A stretch of 64,000 nt of DNA, from assembly GCF_020379485.1 (NCBI RefSeq), contig NW_026015686.1, positions 1 through 64,000 on the forward strand. Reading direction: 5' to 3'. Position 1 is the stretch's first letter. Every line of letters begins with the position of its first letter. Shown piece after piece: positions 43,091-54,040 of the stretch. Position numbers and translations under genes: made by a program. Source of the DNA: Brassica napus. Its lineage: Eukaryota > Streptophyta > Magnoliopsida > Brassicales > Brassicaceae. The notes under the pieces were generated by a model. The model was not told where the DNA came from. It searched no databases and saw only the letters and a list, made by a program, of their open reading frames with translations.

Positions 43091-44406
43091 GAGAGAGTTA
43101 CATAAAAGGACACAATGTGACTTGTGTTTACGCTGAGAGACACATTGTATCTTTGGCACACTTTCTCTTGACAGCTGTTTTTTTCTGGACAAAAATGACC
43201 CTGCTTTTTGTGTAAGGTGAATCTATTTCTTTTAAAGAGGCAAACCGTAAGGTGAGTAAGTTGAAAATGAGTTTATATTTAGTTGTAATAAATGATAAAG
43301 GTTAAAACGAAAAGATAAATATATGAAAAAAGTGAATTGTTTAAGAACGCTGAATCTGTTTACATACATAAGATCTAACAACTGATAATATGTGGACACC
43401 ATATATGTGCCAATTTGTGGACACCATCTATGTGGACAAAGCAATTGGTGGACAAGAGAAGCGTCGATAACATGATTTTTATCGAATGTTGTAAGAGGGA
43501 CATTCCCTTCCTTGTCTGTCTAAGAAGAAAATGAGAATGGTTTATTAACTTCTCGTATACTCGATTTAGGTATCTAGATAGCTGGTTTCGGATTGAATAA
43601 AGAGGAAAAGAATTTGTGAACCGATGAATTGTGGACACCATTTAGTGGACGAAGCTTCTGTGGACACAATTTATGTGAACATAGAAAGTTTGGATATAGA
43701 AATGTGGATATGAGTTGATAAGATAATTGTTGTTACGAATTAAAGTACATAACTAAAAAGGTTGGCACGAAAATTAAGAGGATCTACGAATAAATTAAAG
43801 AATGTTGGGGTCAAATTGAAAATATCCAAAAATGGAAGGACCATATGTGTAAAATAGAGTAACTTGACCATTGATGCTTCTAGAGCTTTCTCTTTGCAAC
43901 GGAAGCAACAACGAAGACTTTGGATGGCCGCCACATAATTTCAACTAGACTTCAACTTTAATGTCCACAACGACCACATCCACACACAACTCCTTTTGAA
44001 TTCATAATCTAACCTTTCATGTCGGTGGCTGTCTGTAAAACCAAGCGGTGGAGAGAACACAGGCGGCGGAAAAGAACAGGAAATAGAGAAAGAGAGACAG
44101 GGATAAGAGTTTGGTCTCGTTTGTGAGAGTTTAATTGGTTTAGGGATTTATAAATTGGTACGGTTTCAATATGAAATTAAGATTATTTGTTTAAAAAAAA
44201 TATATTATTTGTTTTAAAAAAGAAATATACTATTTGTTTTTAAAAAGAAAATAAGTTCTGACTAGTTAGAAAATCTAAAGAAACACACAATCTCTTAGTT
44301 AGGGGTCATGTTGGTAAATTCACTAAGAGAAAGTGTTCTCTAAATCCAAAGTGTCTTTTTGTGTAATTGAGAACTTGGAATGTGTCCCTTAGAGTAAATT
44401 TCTCCC
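43091..44406. mobile_element. MULE-like element upstream of TNL-3 (about 1.3 kb)
   Basis: The ends are long imperfect inverted repeats of roughly 85-100 bases. The left runs GAGAGAGTTACATAAAAGGA...TTTCTCTTGACAG...ATGACCC; the right, complemented, GGGAGAAATTTACTCTAAGG...TTTCTCTTAGTG...ATGACCC. The interior repeats TGTGGACACCAT-like motifs (43391, 43416, 43631, 43656). Flanks share only CTTTGA, so the exact ends are uncertain. It ends ~50 bases before the intron-1 acceptor of TNL-3. Confidence 0.65.
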
Positions 44407-44459
44407 TTACTTTGATACTAACTGTTTAATGTTTTTTCATTGATCTTTCTTCTCGACAG

Positions 44460-47400
44460 GGAAAGCGACGCTACAATGATTGAAGACATCACCAATGATG
44501 TTTCCCGTAAACTACTTTCAACTACGTCGAAGGAGTTTGAGGATCTTGTTGGCATTGAAGATCATATCGCAGAGATAAGTACATTGTTACGTTTGGAGTC
44601 TGAGGAAGTCAGGATGCTTGGTATATGGGGTTCCTCTGGAATTGGTAAGACTACCATCGCAAGAGCTCTGCTGAACCGATTTTCTTCAAGGTTTCAACGA
44701 AGCATCTTTATAGACATGGCTTTCGTATCTAAGAGTAAGAACTTGTATCCTAGTGCAAATGCGGACGACTACAACCTGAAGTCACATTTACGGAAAGAAT
44801 TTCTATCCGAGATTTTGGGCGAAAAGGACACTAAGAAAGAGCATGTGGGTGCACTGGAAGAGAGGCTAAAAAACCGAAAAGTTCTTATCATTATTGATGA
44901 TTTGGATGATCCAATGGTGCTAGATGCCTTGGTTGGTCAAAATCATAGGTTTGGACGTAGGAGCAGAATCATCATGGTCACAAAAGATAAGCATCTCTTA
45001 AGGGCACGCAAGGTTGATTGTATTTACGAGGTTGTTCTCCCATCTAAAGACCTTTCTCTTAAGATGTTATGTCGATATGCTTTCTGTAAAGATTCTCCAC
45101 CTGATGGTTTGATGGAACTTGCTTCTGAAGTTGCACTGCTTGCCGGTAATCTTCCTCTGGGTCTTAAAGTTTTAGGTTCCCATTTACAAGGTAGGAATAA
45201 AGAGGACTGTATTGATATGTTATTGAGGCTCCGAAGTGGCTTGGATGGACGAATTGGGAAAACAATGAGAGTCAGCTACGATGGGTTAAATAACAGAAAA
45301 GATAAAGCAATATTTCGTCATATTGCATGCTTTTTCAACGGTGCACATATCAATGACATCAAAGAGCTCCTAGCAAATAGTGACTTCGATATCAATATCG
45401 GGCTAGTCAACCTCATCGATAAGTCCCTGATACAGGTAAGATCGGGTAATGTAGAGATGCACTGTTTGCTACAAGAGATGGGTAAGGAAATTGTCCGTGA
45501 AGAGTCCAATGATCCTGGAGAACGAGAATTCCTTGTGGATTCAAAAGAGATTTGCTATGTGCTTAGTAACACCATTGTAAGTTTACCCGTACGATTCCCA
45601 TATTACTCACTTAAATATAAAACTTTTCATCTGATAAAGATGAGTTGTGTGTCTCTCTGTTAAGCTAATGGGTTTGGTCTCTTTTCTACTGATATTATAA
45701 TTTCAGGGTACGAAGAAGATTTTAGGTATATCACTCGATACCAATGAGATTGATGAGTTGAATGTACACGAGAAAGCCTTTGAAAGTTTGCATAATCTCG
45801 TTTTTCTAAACATTTACACGAAGAAAAGAATGATGGAGGAAGAAGAGAGATTGCATTTACCAGAAGGCTTCAACAATTTTTCCCCCAAACTCAGATTATT
45901 GTGCTGGGACAGATACCCAATAAGTTACATGCCTTCCAACTTCCGCCCAGAAAACCTCGTTAAGCTCCAAATGCAGAGGAGCAAACTTGAGAAGTTGTGG
46001 AAAGGAGTTTGTGTAAGCTTTTAGTCTAAGAAATGCATCTTTTATTTTCTCAAGTGATGACCATCTAAACTAATGAGTATCTTACTTATACTTCAGGAAC
46101 TTAAAGGACTCAAGATTATGGACTTGGGGGGATCCAGAAATCTTATGGAAATTCCAAATCTTTCTAAGGCCACTAATCTTCAGATACTTCGTCTCAACAA
46201 CTGCTCGAGTTTGGTGGAGCTTCCCTCCACTATCCAGTATCTCAATAATCTGGAGGAGTTGAACATGCAGTTTTGCGAAAACCTAGAGATTCTTCCAAAA
46301 GGTGTCAATCTTGAATCTCTAGATCACCTTGATCTTAGTGGATGCTCACGGTTGAAGAGTTTCCCTGCTATCTCAACCAACATCTCATTTTTGAATATAA
46401 GCCAAACAGCGATCGAAGGAATTCCCACAAATTTGCATTTTGATAATCTCGTTAATCTTTTCATGTATGACATGATGAGTGTTCAACTATGGAAAGGAAT
46501 GCAGGTATGTCTTTAATCTCATATTTAATAAGAAGTTACTGCCGCTAAGTTGAGTTTCTTAAACATTATGACAACGTATGTCTGTAGTACTGTTATGATT
46601 CTTAGAATACTATCTATTTTCTTATGTGAATAATAGTGGCAATGAAAATCATTCAACATCTCTATTTTTTATTTTTTGGTACAGCCGCTTACACCCCTCA
46701 TGACCATGCTGCCTCCCACTTTGGAAATACTGTATCTCTCGGATATCCCAAGTTTGTTGGAGCTTCCTTCCTCAATTCAGAATCTCTATAAACTGGAGGT
46801 GTTGCACATTATTGAGTGCACAAATCTGGAGACTCTTCCTGCCGAAATAAACCTTGAATTTCTCAAGATCCTCCATCTTACTGGATGCTCACGGTTGAAG
46901 AGCTTTCCAAATATCTCAACCAATGTCTTGGCTCTCTTTCTAGAACAAACTGCTATTGAAGAAGTTCCTGGGTGGATCGAGAACTTTGATCACCTCACCT
47001 ACCTACACATGAGTGAATGCAACGAGTTAAAATATGTTTCCTTAAACATTTATAAATTGGAACATCTAGAGGTGGTTGACTTTTCATACTGCGGGTCGTT
47101 GACTGCAGCTAGCTGGATTGAAAGTCCATGTCTGCTGGCAATGGAAACAAAGAATATCCACTCGAAGTTTCAGGTCTCCAACGAGACTTCTGCTCTTCTT
47201 CCAGATAATTATGTCCCAAAAATCCAGCTCAAGCTGAGCAAATGCAACGAATTGGATGAAGAAGCTATCCTTCGGCAACAACCATGGTTCTTCAAGTCCT
47301 TGATGTTTTTAGGTGATAAAGTGCCTCCATTTTTCACGCACCGTAATACTGGAACCACTCTCAGCGTCCCTCTACTTTACACCTCTCTTTCCCAACAGTT

Positions 47401-49129
47401 CTTCAAATTCAAGGCTTGCGCAGTGGTTGCATCAACAACTTCCACATATATTCCATTCGAAATCCAGGTACATTGTTGGTTCATAGACAGACTTGGGAAC
47501 TACATCTATTCGGATAACTGGCCATTGACCATCACGACAGCTAAGTTTAATACTCATCTGGTTATTTTTGAGTGTTACTTCCATCGATTCCCTCTAAATG
47601 AAGACAATGCTCCACTAACGCAACTTAGTTACGATTACGTGGAGTTAGAGTTTTTCACGGAGTACTATGAATTCCAAATTATAGGATGTGGTATACGACT
47701 CCCTGAGGACGGTCCATATTTAAAAAGTGATAGGTATGGAGCCAGAGCGCTAAGAGGAAGAAGAGCCCCGAGTAGAAGATGGAATCCCGTGGGAAAAATT
47801 TACAGTAGGCTGAATATGAATCGAAGACGAAGGAAGCAAATGAGCGTCGTAAGCATATTTAATTCCTTTTCAGGATAAACTAGAAATGATTCTATATTAC
47901 CTAAAATATTCAACTGAGGTCGTTTTTTGTTCTCTGTTTTGTTTTTTGTTTTTTTCTTTTAATATTTTGTTCAGCCGCGTACACCCGTCAGGATCATGCT
48001 GTCAACTTTTTTGACGTCTCTGGAACTCTCGCATATACCAATTTTGGTGGAGACTATTTCTTCATTCCAGATTCCTAATAATTTGAAGAAGTTGAGGATT
48101 ATATATTGCATGGATCCGGAGACTCTTCCGGAAGGCATCAACTTAAAATCTCTCGACTTATACTATCTAACTAGATGCTCACGGCTTCAAACCTTTCCTG
48201 ATGTCTCAACCAACATCTCAAAGCTCTATCTAAGTCATACAGGGATCGAAGAGGTTCCTTGGTGGATCAAATACCTGTCTCACCTAGTCTCCATGGAGAT
48301 GTGGAAATGCAACCAGCTAAAATACATATCACCAAGAATTTTCCAACTTGATAATATTGACGTGGTTTCCTTCTCAGACTGTGAGCAGTTGGCAGAATTT
48401 GAAGGGACAAAAGAAGCAAAAGGCATCAACAATCCTCTCACCATGTTGATCATGTTCACCAACTGCTTCAGACTGAATCAAGTCGACGCATTCGCTCAAC
48501 AATCAGCTTCCATGCATCTCATATTACCAGGTGTCAAAGTGTCTCCATGTGTTACTAACCTCTCTACTGGTAGCTTCCTTACCGTCTCTCGACATCATTC
48601 GCCTCTCTCTCAACAATCACCTTTGGACTTCAAGGCTTGTATCTTGCTTTCTGAAGTAACCGCTAGCCATCATCAGCTTTGCTTTATAGACATCCATGTA
48701 CATTATCGTTTCATAGATAGCCACGGGAACTACTTTGAGCCGGCTGAACCAAGCTGTTTCTCCTTGGATCAGAAAATTAATCACCTGATTATGTTTGACT
48801 GTCACTTCCCTCTAAACCAAGAGTGGGATCAAGTTGAGATAGAGTTTCGTCATAATAGTAACCGACTCAGACTAAAAGAATGCTGTATGCCACTCTCGGA
48901 TGACCCTACTCCATTTCTGGTAACTTGGAAAGAAATCGATGAAAGCAAATTTGATGATGATGAAGGCTATGCCACTGCACTTAGTAAAGAAGAGTGGGGA
49001 GGCGACAGTGATGATATAGGCTATGAGACGGCAGATGATGAAGAAGATTGCGGACACAATACTGATAATGAAGACTATGATACTGCACTTAGTGAAGACG
49101 AGTTTGGAGACAACCAAAGATCCTATTGA
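44460..49129 (+). CDS. TNL-3: TIR-less NB-LRR with two LRR/C-JID terminal exons
   Basis: Starts with the intron-1 acceptor (TCTCGACAG, ends 44459); no TIR exon is found upstream, where a MULE-like element lies. The first in-frame ATG is 44476. Exons: 44460-45576 (NB-ARC; GSSGIGKTT, VLIIIDDLDD, NLPLGLKVLGS, MHCLLQEMGKEIV), 45707-46012, 46097-46504 (LRR), 46685-47848 (LRR plus C-JID from ~GDKVPPFFTHRNTG), 47975-49129 (second LRR block plus second C-JID-like domain and an acidic tail). Intron 47849-47974 has GTAAGC...TTCAG and the junction keeps frame. Predicted product from ATG 44476 is 1,377 residues; without the last splice it would stop at 47876-47878 (1,002 residues). In the second C-JID the usual VPPYFTHR is changed to VSPCVTNL. 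The tail repeats YATALS/YETADD/YDTALS. Presumed function is recognition or regulation; it lacks its own TIR enzyme. Confidence 0.88.
47975..49129 (+). other. Duplicated terminal LRR/C-JID exon of TNL-3
   Basis: Begins PRTPVRIMLSTFLTSLELSH, the same start type as the preceding exon (PLTPLMTMLPPTLEILYLSD). It follows the same plan: LRRs with TLPEGINLKSL and TFPDVSTNI, then GIEEVPWWI, then a C-JID-like part (LPGVKVSP...VHYRFIDSHGNY). After that comes an acidic tail (from ~48937) rich in Asp/Glu with three YxTA repeats. It looks like a tandem exon duplication or exon capture from a neighbouring TNL. Confidence 0.85.
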
Positions 49130-49378
49130 TTTGCTTCGCAAAGGTACAACAATTGTTAATTGATTCTAATAGCTTAATAGCTTACACGTTTCTGTATCCC
49201 TTGTAATCGATCTTGCATATTATAGTTACACTCATGAACAATACATTTATATTTATGTATGATAAAGAAACAAACGTCAAGAGAAAATCTTTACTACTAT
49301 TTCAAAATATTTGATTATGCCTGTGAATGAAGCGAATATGGTTTCTTTGTAAGAAAAACAGGCACTCACTTTTACAAC
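49130..49378. other. TNL-3 3' flank
   Basis: Short AT-rich region between the TNL-3 stop and the poly(T) end of a LINE remnant. No signals identified with confidence. Confidence 0.4.
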
Positions 49379-50260
49379 TTTTTTTTTTGGGTAAAATGTT
49401 AAATTTATACCATTTTCGAGATTTATAAATGTTTTGTACAACTTATTTGAAAAGAAATTAAAGAAAAGAAGGAACAAGTACAACCAAACTCAAGCGCGGA
49501 CAGACCTCAGGGAGATTAAGTACACGAGAAATTGAACTGCAGCATCGAGGGCGAGCGATCTGAAGTTGGGAAAGAGATGAGGCGATCACGGATAAGATGG
49601 TCCAACGCACGACTGAGACCTACAACTGATGTAGTTGTTGAGGTGAAGATCCTGGCATTTCTTTCCCGCCAAAGGTAGATGGCTGGCTGAAGAATTAGCT
49701 TGATCACAGGGCCTCTTGTTCAGTCAAGGTGACACTGATTAATTAAAGCTGCTGATGAGTGCAGATCCGAGGGTGTTGCAGTGAGGATTTGCTATGCAAA
49801 GTGCTTCCATATGCTGCAAAAGAAATCACATTCAAAGAAGAGATGGTGATGTGTTTCGACACCGAAAGAGCATAGAACACAATCAGCCGGTACATTGAGT
49901 AACAAATGCATTGCGAGGTATGTTTTCCTTGAACCAGACAACCTTCAACCAGAAGACTGAAGGTGATTTGTGTCTTATGTGTTCCCAAGTAATCTTAGAG
50001 GAAAAGAGAGGGCCAAAGCTTCCATCTGCCTTGCGCCATAAGTACTGATCAGGACCTTATGAGGCGACGGAGGAGAAACTGTTGTCAAGACTATTTAAAG
50101 AGTCTCAGCTGCAGGAGATCTCGCGGGAGGAAGGTGCCATGCGCCCTGGCATGTAGCTTCTGAGATGAGACTGTTGCGCATTTCCTGAGACGTAACATTT
50201 TGGGCCCGTCTTCACCAAGTACAAAGATCAGTTGATGTGATCTTGGGCTCATATGTGAAG
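49379..50260 (-). pseudogene. LINE 3' remnant (zf-RVT domain), 5'-truncated and frameshifted
   Basis: A T run at 49379-49388 marks the poly(A) end of a minus-strand non-LTR element. Upstream on the minus strand, the C-terminal part of a reverse transcriptase-like protein is readable in pieces: GEDGPKMLR (~50210), LPPARSPAAE (~50120), SKITWEHIRHKSPS (~49990), LPADCVLCS, THHHLFFECDF, then IYLWRERNARIF (49670) and a tail to 49516. These are the zf-RVT Cys/His residues and the following helix. Several frameshifts; unrelated in sequence to the large LINE at 37160. Confidence 0.8.
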
Positions 50261-50309
50261 TTATGGACATGAAAGACATTCAGAAATTGACCCATGATGT
50301 TAGCTAACA

Positions 50310-50553
50310 TGTCAAGTCCATTGTTATCAAGTCACAAGCCCAAAAAAAATCAAAATCAAGTGGTTCTTTTGCTGTCCAAAAAAAGTGACGAAACTCAGAA
50401 ATTAAATTGCATGGAAAGATTTTCTCTCTTGCATGCAAGGAATGCTTGTTTCAAGAACATTTTCTCTCCTCCATGCATTTCTTTGGTGATTTCCTAGAAT
50501 AATAAATTTCTAGTTTTGTTTGCAAGTTTTGTTTTCCTATAAATAAGTTGGAA
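50310..50553 (+). repeat. Possible LTR fragment with TATAAATAAG box
   Basis: TGTCAAGTCC at 50310 and a TATAAATAAG at ~50538 recall the 5' part of a plant LTR. The piece is cut by the Helitron inserted at 50554. No second LTR or coding region was found, so the call is weak. Confidence 0.28.
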
Positions 50554-51283
50554 TCTCCATTATAATAAAAGAAGCTTTGAGTATTATTTTTGGAACCTTG
50601 AGAGTTATTCTCACTTTTCTTTAAATGGTGTGTAATATCATTTAATAAATCAAATAGTTCTTAGTTTATACATAGTTTACATATAATAGAATGGTAAAGT
50701 ATTATATATATTTTTATATGTATATTTTAAGTAACTATATTTCAAAAGAATAGGCTAATAAAATAAATAATTTGTTTTGTTGTTATAGAATTAATTCTTA
50801 GATATGTATATGGAGTAGAACTAATTTTTACTGATGTCCATCTTTTTAAATTGACACTTATGTAATTCACCAAATTCATAGAAGAAGTTAAAAAGAAACT
50901 AAATTCATATCAATAGAACAGAGACGAGAACGAAAGCACAACTTTACATAGTTAGAAAATTAAATCACTTATGGAGAGTCAATAGTAAACAAATCAAGAG
51001 TATAAAACCTAATCCTCTTTCGTGATTATACAATCGATGTTGCTTATTTGGTTTTGGTGATTTGTGTCAACCGCAAAACTTAATTTATTTTTATACATAT
51101 GAAGTCTTAAAAATAATTAAAATGAATTGTAATACATTAACTCTTCATCAACAACGATGATATATTTAAGATACCAACATTTGTATTCGTCATTTTAAAA
51201 TCGATAAAGATTGTAGTGTTGCAAATGTTAAAGCCGATTAATGAGCAAACATTATTATAAAAATTCACCCGGTTATCACCTAG
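50554..51283 (+). mobile_element. Non-autonomous Helitron (730 bp), plus strand
   Basis: Starts TCTCCATTATAATAAAAGAA after a host A and ends GGTTATCACCTAG before a host T (51284). The 5' end resembles the start of the 3.7-kb Helitron (TC...ATAAAAGAAGC); the 3' end matches ATCACCTAG|TAGT at 35230. The hairpin near the 3' end is not clear. AT-rich, non-coding. Confidence 0.7.
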
Positions 51284-51757
51284 TAGTATGTTAAGAAGAG
51301 AGAGAACAATTCTAAACAAACTCAATATATGATATTACAAATAACATTATTGCCGGTAGTTGTCATGCTATATCAACACTGGGTTCCAAAATGTGAACCC
51401 ATTAATTCTAGTAGATCAAGCAAGCAAACACATAACTCTGGAGAAAAAATTACGTATCCAAGAAAGAGAACATATTGTCTAGTCAAATTGTCTTCGTTCC
51501 CACTTCTCTATAGCAGAACCAACTGGGAAGGATAGCAACTACCTCCAAGTAGAAAAATCCCAGAACACCTGCAATGGTTTTAAATTCAAAGGATTAGCAT
51601 ATTGCACTGCAATTCTGACTATCAACATACAAAAGCGCCACTCCACTTCAGACAACACAAAACAAAAATGTACCCGCAAACAGAAATGTACAAGGAACAG
51701 TCATTAATAAAATCATGTTAGACAAACAAAGGAGCAAAAGACAGTACCATAGAATAG
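51284..51757. other. No gene recognised
   Basis: Short frames only. Lies between the Helitron and the helicase fragment. Confidence 0.4.
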
Positions 51758-52106
51758 AAGGTACTTCCTCGCCAACTTCTTCATCAAAGTAGGCATAGTT
51801 TTTGAAAAAAAACAAGTTTTGTCTCTTCTGTGGGAGATTCTCAAGAATCGACTCCACAGCCTCCTCACAACAGCAAGCATCTGGTCACCTAACAACAAAA
51901 GAACATGAAAAGTTAACAACAAAAGAACAAAGGGAGCTGAAAAGTTTACAACAAAAGAACCTGAAAGCAGAGTAGTCTCCAGCTTGTTCAGTGAGGTGTT
52001 TGATGATATGGATACTGAAAGCTAAAGTCTTTCCAGTTCCTTTCTTTCCACGAGCTATGATGTCTCGTCCTTGCAGTGCCTGAACCAACACAGCCCTCTT
52101 CAGACA
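51758..52106 (-). pseudogene. DEAD-box RNA helicase fragment (PMH/RH9-RH53-like), deleted
   Basis: Two coding pieces on the minus strand. 52106-51960 reads [20 protein letters not shown] (Q-motif side plus Walker A), then [16 protein letters not shown]. 51890-51758 reads GDQMLAV, then ESILENLPQKRQ in another frame, then TMPTLMKKLARKYL. Intact helicases of the plant organellar RH3/RH9/RH53 group have [18 protein letters not shown] and DEADQMLAVGFEE...SATMP in this order. The DEAD motif and ~100 residues between the pieces are missing and there are two frameshifts. Not functional. Confidence 0.82.
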
Positions 52107-52559
52107 ACACAAAACAGTATGCCAATAAAGATAAAAGATAAGTTTCTAACAGCTTTCAGATTGAATAGAGCTCAAGAAACAAGGCGAAATCAACCAAAAA
52201 AGTAAGCAACTTTCATACCAGAGAAAAGAATTCAGAGAATATCCATAAGTAAGATCAGGTTTGGTGATAAAAAGGGACTTACGTCTGTGTCATGGAGAGA
52301 AAGAAGAAGCGATAGAGATCTGGCCGTCGACTCTTCCTCTCGTCTCTCTTCTCTCCATCTCTTATGTATATCTGTCTCGTGTCTCTGAAGGGCGTCTAAC
52401 CTCAACCAAAACCCAAACAAAACTCACATCATCAAACAACCAAGTTGTGTTTAAGGTGCTCAGCGTTTTGACTGAGGTGGCGATTTTAAGTGCGATTCTA
52501 GAATCAAGATTTCCGATGGATTCGGAGAGGGATTCCCATCCAACATGTTTCTAACGAAT
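52107..52559. other. No gene recognised
   Basis: Two open frames of 60-100 codons (52261-52554 + and 52420-52232 -) overlap but resemble no protein I know. This could be the degraded upstream part of the helicase fragment. Confidence 0.35.
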
Positions 52560-53110
52560 CTTGTGGTAAGAGCAAAACGTTGTGGGAAGGAGTGCATGTA
52601 GGTTTTCTCAACCTTCTTTCCTTTTATAATTGGTAAATCTGCTAGAAGTTATTGATGCTCTTTACAAACTTTAAAACATTTTTGGCAAAAAAACATCAGC
52701 GTGTGTATACGTTTCAATTAACTAGAGAAAAACTAGTTAATATACGTCCACAAAATTATATGTGTCCTAACGCCGTTAATTTGTTTTTGTTCTAGCCGTT
52801 TAATCCATTTTTTGATGATGGAGCTTCCTTGTTTTGCATCTCAACAAACTAATGTTGTTTAAGCATGACAAATTGCATGAATCTGAAGAGATTCTTTCAG
52901 CCAACAGGGAGTGAAGAAGAGTTCTTTATGCCTCTGCGTATGGCTCGAGAATTTTTTCTACACATCTAATGGCCATGCATGATGTGCTGTCCCCCACTTT
53001 TGGAGAGGTCAATTGTATGGGATATATAAAATTTGGTGAAGCATCCTTCCACTATTAAAACTTGGATCATTTAATTACTATAAACTGCATAAATCCCTTC
53101 CACAAGACGG
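52560..53110 (+). pseudogene. Relic TNL LRR exons, heavily decayed
   Basis: GCAAAACGTTGTGGGAAGGA (52573) followed by GTAGG matches the end of the fourth TNL exon (KLWEGVQ plus donor). After ~200 bases TTTTTGTTCTAG|CCGTTTAATCC (52795) matches the acceptor and start of TNL exon 5. Further stretches at 52820-52915 and 52965-53100 (GATGTGCTGTCCCCCACTTT; TAAACTGCATAAATCCCTTCC) align with TNL-1 exon 5 (GATGCTGTCTCCCTCTTT; GAACTGCATAAATCTTGAG). Stops and indels are frequent. It is the remains of another TNL between TNL-3 and TNL-4. Confidence 0.7.
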
Positions 53111-53802
53111 TTTATTTATTGGGAGAATTTGTGGTATAACCATATTAAAAAAAGAATTAAGAATATATACATAGTTTGGGAAGTGTGTCTACTTATCACA
53201 TAAATAGACGTTAGACTCCTCCGTAGCGCGTGAGCGTTTGTATGTCACATAACAGTTAGATACTATTCTATTTATAATGTCAATATAGAATAGATCATTT
53301 GAAAAAAATATATAATTATAAAAAAGAATTTAGTTTCTGTGTATTATTTATTTGTAATATTTAGTAAAGTAAACACAATGTCTAATATGAAAAAACATAA
53401 TTGTTATAAAATAGATGCTTAAATGTATGTTATAGCATATGAAAAGCATATTTGATTGGTATAATACAAATTAGAAAAAAAATGTTATTCTATATTTGAT
53501 GACCATATAGTATGGTACGTGAAAAACTATATACGAGAGAGAGAGATAGAGGGAGGGAGGGAGGGAGAAATAGAAGGGGAGAATGGGGGAGGAGGGAGAG
53601 AGAGCAAAAGAAAAAATATAATAATCATAATTCTATTCCATGTTTCGTAAATAGAATATAATACAATAATATATTATTTTAACATTATAGAGAAAGAGGT
53701 AACAAGGCAAGCGGAGAGGAAAGGACATAAGGAGACAAATAGAAAAGAGAAGACAGGAAAATGAAAGAAAATGATATTGTATAATTATAATTATATTCTA
53801 TA
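53111..53802. other. AT-rich spacer with a GA/GGGA microsatellite
   Basis: No gene. A purine-rich run (53534-53608) of GAGA and GGGAG units on the plus strand is the main feature. Confidence 0.6.
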
Positions 53803-54040
53803 CTCCCTCTGTTTTTAATTATAAGTAGTTTTACTTAAAAGCACAAATATTTAGAAAGTTGTTATCTAAAAAAATATATCATTTAATCAATTAATTCAAC
53901 CAATTATAAAAAGCTTAATATTATTTTATTGGTCACACAATATCCAATAAATGAAAAAGGTGCATTGAAATATGTAAACTATTTATATTGTGAAACAAAC
54001 TCTTTTTGCTAAAACTACCTACATTTAAAAACAGAGGGAG
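53803..54040. mobile_element. Stowaway-type MITE (238 bp)
   Basis: Ends are the classic inverted CTCCCTCTGTTTTTAA and its complement, flanked by TA on both sides (53801-53802, 54041-54042). Stowaways are non-autonomous Tc1/mariner elements. Internal sequence is AT-rich and non-coding. Confidence 0.93.
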
